Assembly (NCBI RefSeq): GCF_902499115.1
Contig: NZ_CABVPN010000002.1
Location: 1-64,000 of the forward strand
Source: Burkholderia diffusa
Lineage (GTDB): Bacteria > Pseudomonadota > Gammaproteobacteria > Burkholderiales > Burkholderiaceae
Length of the DNA stretch: 64,000 bases
Reading direction: 5' to 3'
Part shown: positions 61,694 through 64,000 of the stretch, piece by piece
Position numbering within the stretch: position 1 is the first letter of the stretch
Layout: each line of letters begins with the position of its first letter
The notes under the pieces: generated by a model
Database searches by the model: none
Seen by the model: only the letters and a program-made list of their open reading frames with translations
What the model was told of the DNA's origin: nothing
Program-made: the position numbers and the translations under genes

Positions 61694-64000
61694 ATGAAAA
61701 AGAAATCCGCCGCCGCGCGCATCGAACCGTACACCCACCCGGCCGCCGGCTGGGGCGCGCTGAAAGCCGTCACGATCAACCTGATCAAGGAAAAGGTCGC
61801 CGGCGGCAACTACCGCACGCTGCTGCGCCAGAACCAGCCGGACGGCTTCGACTGCCCGGGCTGCGCGTGGCCCGACCGCCAGCATGCCTCGACGTTCGAA
61901 TTCTGCGAGAACGGCGTGAAGGCCGTGGCCGCCGAAGCGACGAGCAAGCGCGTGACGCCCGAATTCTTCGCCGCGCACACCGTCGCCGAGCTGCTCGAAC
62001 AGTCGGATTTCGAACTCGAACAGCACGGCCGCCTGACCGACCCGATGGTGTACGACGCGCGGACCGACCGCTACGTGCCGATCGCGTGGGACGACGCGTT
62101 CGCGCTGATCGCACGCCACCTGCGCGCGCTGCCGGACCCGAACCAGGCGGCGTTCTACACGTCCGGCCGCGCGAGCAACGAGGCGGCGTTCCTGTATCAG
62201 CTGCTGGTGCGGCTGTACGGCACCAACAACTTCCCCGACTGCTCGAACATGTGCCACGAGGCGACGAGCCGCGGGCTGCCGGCGTCGGTCGGCGTCGGCA
62301 AGGGCACCGTCACGCTCGACGATTTCGAGCACGCGGATATGCTGCTCATATTCGGCCAGAATCCGGCAACCAACCACCCGCGGATGATGGGCGAGCTGCG
62401 CGAATGCGCGAAGCGCGGCGCGACGATCGTGTCGATCAACCCGTTGAAGGAACGCGGACTCGAGCGTTTCGCCGATCCGCAAAGCCCGCTCGAGATGCTG
62501 ACGATGTCAGGCACGAAGATTGCGTCGACGTTCATCCAGCCGACGATCGGCGGCGATTTCGCGCTGATCAAGGGGATGGCGAAGCGCGTGCTCGAACTCG
62601 ACGACGCCGCGCGCGCCGCCGGTGCACCGCGCGTGCTCGACACGGCGTTCATCGGCGAGCACACGGCCGGCTTCGATGCGTTCGCCGAAGATCTGCGCAA
62701 CGAAAGCTGGTCCGCGCTGACGGCCGAAAGCGGCGTACCGTACGAGCAGATCGACGGCCTCGCGCAACGCTATGCACGCAGCGAGCGCGTGATCGCGACA
62801 TGGGGCATGGGCATCACCCAGCACAAGCATTCGGTCGCGACCGTGCAGATGCTGACGAACCTGATGCTGATGCGCGGCAACATCGGCCGCCCCGGTGCGG
62901 GCCTGTGCCCGGTGCGCGGTCACTCGAACGTGCAGGGCAACCGCACGGTCGGCATCGAGGAGAAACCGTCGCAGGCGTTCCTCGACCGGCTCGGCCACGT
63001 GTTCGACTTCGAGCCGCCGCGCCACCACGGCTACGACGTCGTCGAAACCATCGAAGGCATGCTCGAAGGCCACGTGAAGGTGCTGATCGGCCTCGGCGGC
63101 AACTTCGCGATGGCGACGCCCGACACGCCACGCACGTGGGAAGGCATGCGCCGCTGCGATCTCTCCGTCCACATCACGACGAAGCTGAACCGCAGCCACC
63201 TGATTCACGGCCGCGACGCGCTGATCCTGCCGACGCTCGGCCGTACCGAGATCGACCTGCAGGACAACGTCGCGCAGGGCGTGACGGTCGAGGATTCGAT
63301 GAGCATGGTCCACGTGTCGTACGGGATGAACAAGCCGGCGTCGCCGAACCTGATGTCGGAGCCCGCGATCGTCGCGCACATCGGCCATGCGCTGTTCGGC
63401 AGCGGCAAGATCGACTGGCTCGCGTACAAGGACGACTACGCGAAGATCCGCGACGCGATCGAGGCGACCGTCGACGGCTTCTACGACTACAACGCGCGCA
63501 TCGCGCGGCCGGGCGGCTTCCACCTGCGCGTCGCGTCGCGCGACCGCGAATGGCTGACGCCGACGGGCAAGGCGAACTTCATCGCGCATGCGCTGCCGAC
63601 CGACACGCCGATCCAGCGCGCCCGCGCGCTACACGGCGAGCGCCTGATGACGCTGATGACGACGCGTTCGCACGACCAGTACAACACGACCGTCTACGGG
63701 CTCGACGACCGCTATCGCGGCGTATTCGGCCAGCGCCGCGTGGTGTTCGTCAATCGCGACGACCTCGCGATGCTCGGCCTGAAGGCCGGCGAATGGGTCG
63801 ACATGGAAACCGTGTGGCACGACGGCATCGAGCGGCGCGCGGACGGTTTCCTGCTCGTCGAATACGACATCCCGCGCGGCTGCATCGGTGCGTACTACCC
63901 GGAAACGAACCCGCTGGTGCCGCTCGACAGCGTCGGCGACGTGTGCAACACGCCGACGTCGAAGTCGGTGCCCGTGCTGCTGCATCGCGCGGCCGCGCCG
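61694..64000 (+). CDS. Molybdopterin oxidoreductase, FdhF/YdeP family (3' end missing)
   Basis: The open frame runs to the window edge without a stop (769 codons visible), about the full family length (E. coli YdeP, 759 aa), so only a short tail is missing. Seen from the N-terminus are FDCPGCAWPDRQHAST, YTSGRASNEAAFLYQLLVRLYGTNNFPDCSNMCHEATS, LLIFGQNPATNHPRM, WGMGITQHKHSV, LMLMRGNIGRPGAGLCPVRGHSNVQG and GLGGNFAMATPD, all marks of the formate-dehydrogenase-like bis-MGD enzymes of the YdeP group. No N-terminal 4Fe-4S CxxCxxxC motif is visible beyond CPGC. YdeP is linked to acid resistance in E. coli; the true substrate is unknown. The divergent MocR gene probably controls it. Confidence 0.9.
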   Translation, partial: MKKKSAAARIEPYTHPAAGWGALKAVTINLIKEKVAGGNYRTLLRQNQPDGFDCPGCAWPDRQHASTFEFCENGVKAVAAEATSKRVTPEFFAAHTVAELLEQSDFELEQHGRLTDPMVYDARTDRYVPIAWDDAFALIARHLRALPDPNQAAFYTSGRASNEAAFLYQLLVRLYGTNNFPDCSNMCHEATSRGLPASVGVGKGTVTLDDFEHADMLLIFGQNPATNHPRMMGELRECAKRGATIVSINPLKERGLERFADPQSPLEMLTMSGTKIASTFIQPTIGGDFALIKGMAKRVLELDDAARAAGAPRVLDTAFIGEHTAGFDAFAEDLRNESWSALTAESGVPYEQIDGLAQRYARSERVIATWGMGITQHKHSVATVQMLTNLMLMRGNIGRPGAGLCPVRGHSNVQGNRTVGIEEKPSQAFLDRLGHVFDFEPPRHHGYDVVETIEGMLEGHVKVLIGLGGNFAMATPDTPRTWEGMRRCDLSVHITTKLNRSHLIHGRDALILPTLGRTEIDLQDNVAQGVTVEDSMSMVHVSYGMNKPASPNLMSEPAIVAHIGHALFGSGKIDWLAYKDDYAKIRDAIEATVDGFYDYNARIARPGGFHLRVASRDREWLTPTGKANFIAHALPTDTPIQRARALHGERLMTLMTTRSHDQYNTTVYGLDDRYRGVFGQRRVVFVNRDDLAMLGLKAGEWVDMETVWHDGIERRADGFLLVEYDIPRGCIGAYYPETNPLVPLDSVGDVCNTPTSKSVPVLLHRAAAP

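Noticed and set aside
1..64000. CRISPR arrays, phage genes, transposases, integrases, tRNA or rRNA genes
   Set aside because: No direct-repeat arrays, mobile-element proteins or RNA-gene sequences were found on reading the window.

Overview
The window is GC-rich throughout and coding-dense, with strong GC bias at third codon positions. Its gene content is typical of Burkholderia, most likely the Burkholderia cepacia complex. The best species-level clue is a gamma-alpha-beta FAD-glucose dehydrogenase operon whose subunits (168, 539 and 425 aa) closely resemble the enzyme I remember from B. cepacia. Many LysR regulators paired with MFS transporters, a Gram-negative porin and paa-type catabolism also fit. 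It reads as ordinary chromosome: I see no phage, insertion sequence, integron, CRISPR array, rRNA or tRNA.

Layout. 0-1.7 kb: a phenylacetate-type 3-hydroxyacyl-CoA dehydrogenase behind a TetR-style palindrome. 1.6-5.3 kb: a long leader and a ChaA-type cation/proton antiporter, facing a two-gene unit of a membrane/coiled-coil protein and a solute-binding protein fused to LysM. 5.9-11.8 kb: a catabolic TRAP operon (binding protein, fused DctQM permease, LacI regulator, 2-hydroxyacid dehydrogenase, amidohydrolase) with overlapping stops and starts. 12-16.4 kb: LysR, a second 2-hydroxyacid dehydrogenase, an MFS carrier, LysR. 16.7-20.3 kb: HPP-CBS membrane protein, MarR regulator and ClC-CBS channel, with matching TATATCA inverted repeats before the first two genes. 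20.7-26.6 kb: a small secreted protein, PpnP, LysR, M20 amidohydrolase, MFS carrier and porin. 26.6-30.7 kb: DoxX and the FAD-glucose dehydrogenase operon. 31-39.2 kb: bacterial alpha-2-macroglobulin with PbpC. 39.2-46.8 kb: LemA/TPM pair, lipoproteins, a Bcr/CflA efflux pump, an orphan amino-acid binding protein and a subtilase lipoprotein. 46.9-51.2 kb: an MgtA Mg2+ ATPase behind a leader of about 550 nt with two short ORFs, then an outer-membrane channel-like protein. 51.2-60 kb: LysR, PBP7-like peptidase, a MarR/isochorismatase-fold/DHA2 efflux unit, LysE/LysR, and a YbdG-like MscS channel. 60-64 kb: a MocR regulator divergent from a YdeP-type molybdopterin oxidoreductase that runs off the right edge.

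The most interesting signals are regulatory: the mgtA leader (promoter, 17-codon ORF with good Shine-Dalgarno, hairpins, then a proline-rich 52-codon ORF); a comparable leader before chaA in which a hairpin overlaps an ORF stop codon; the shared operator of the HPP/MarR/ClC locus; and a 30-bp near-perfect palindrome at the start of the second MarR gene. Functions are assigned by reading the proteins against remembered families; no searches were run.
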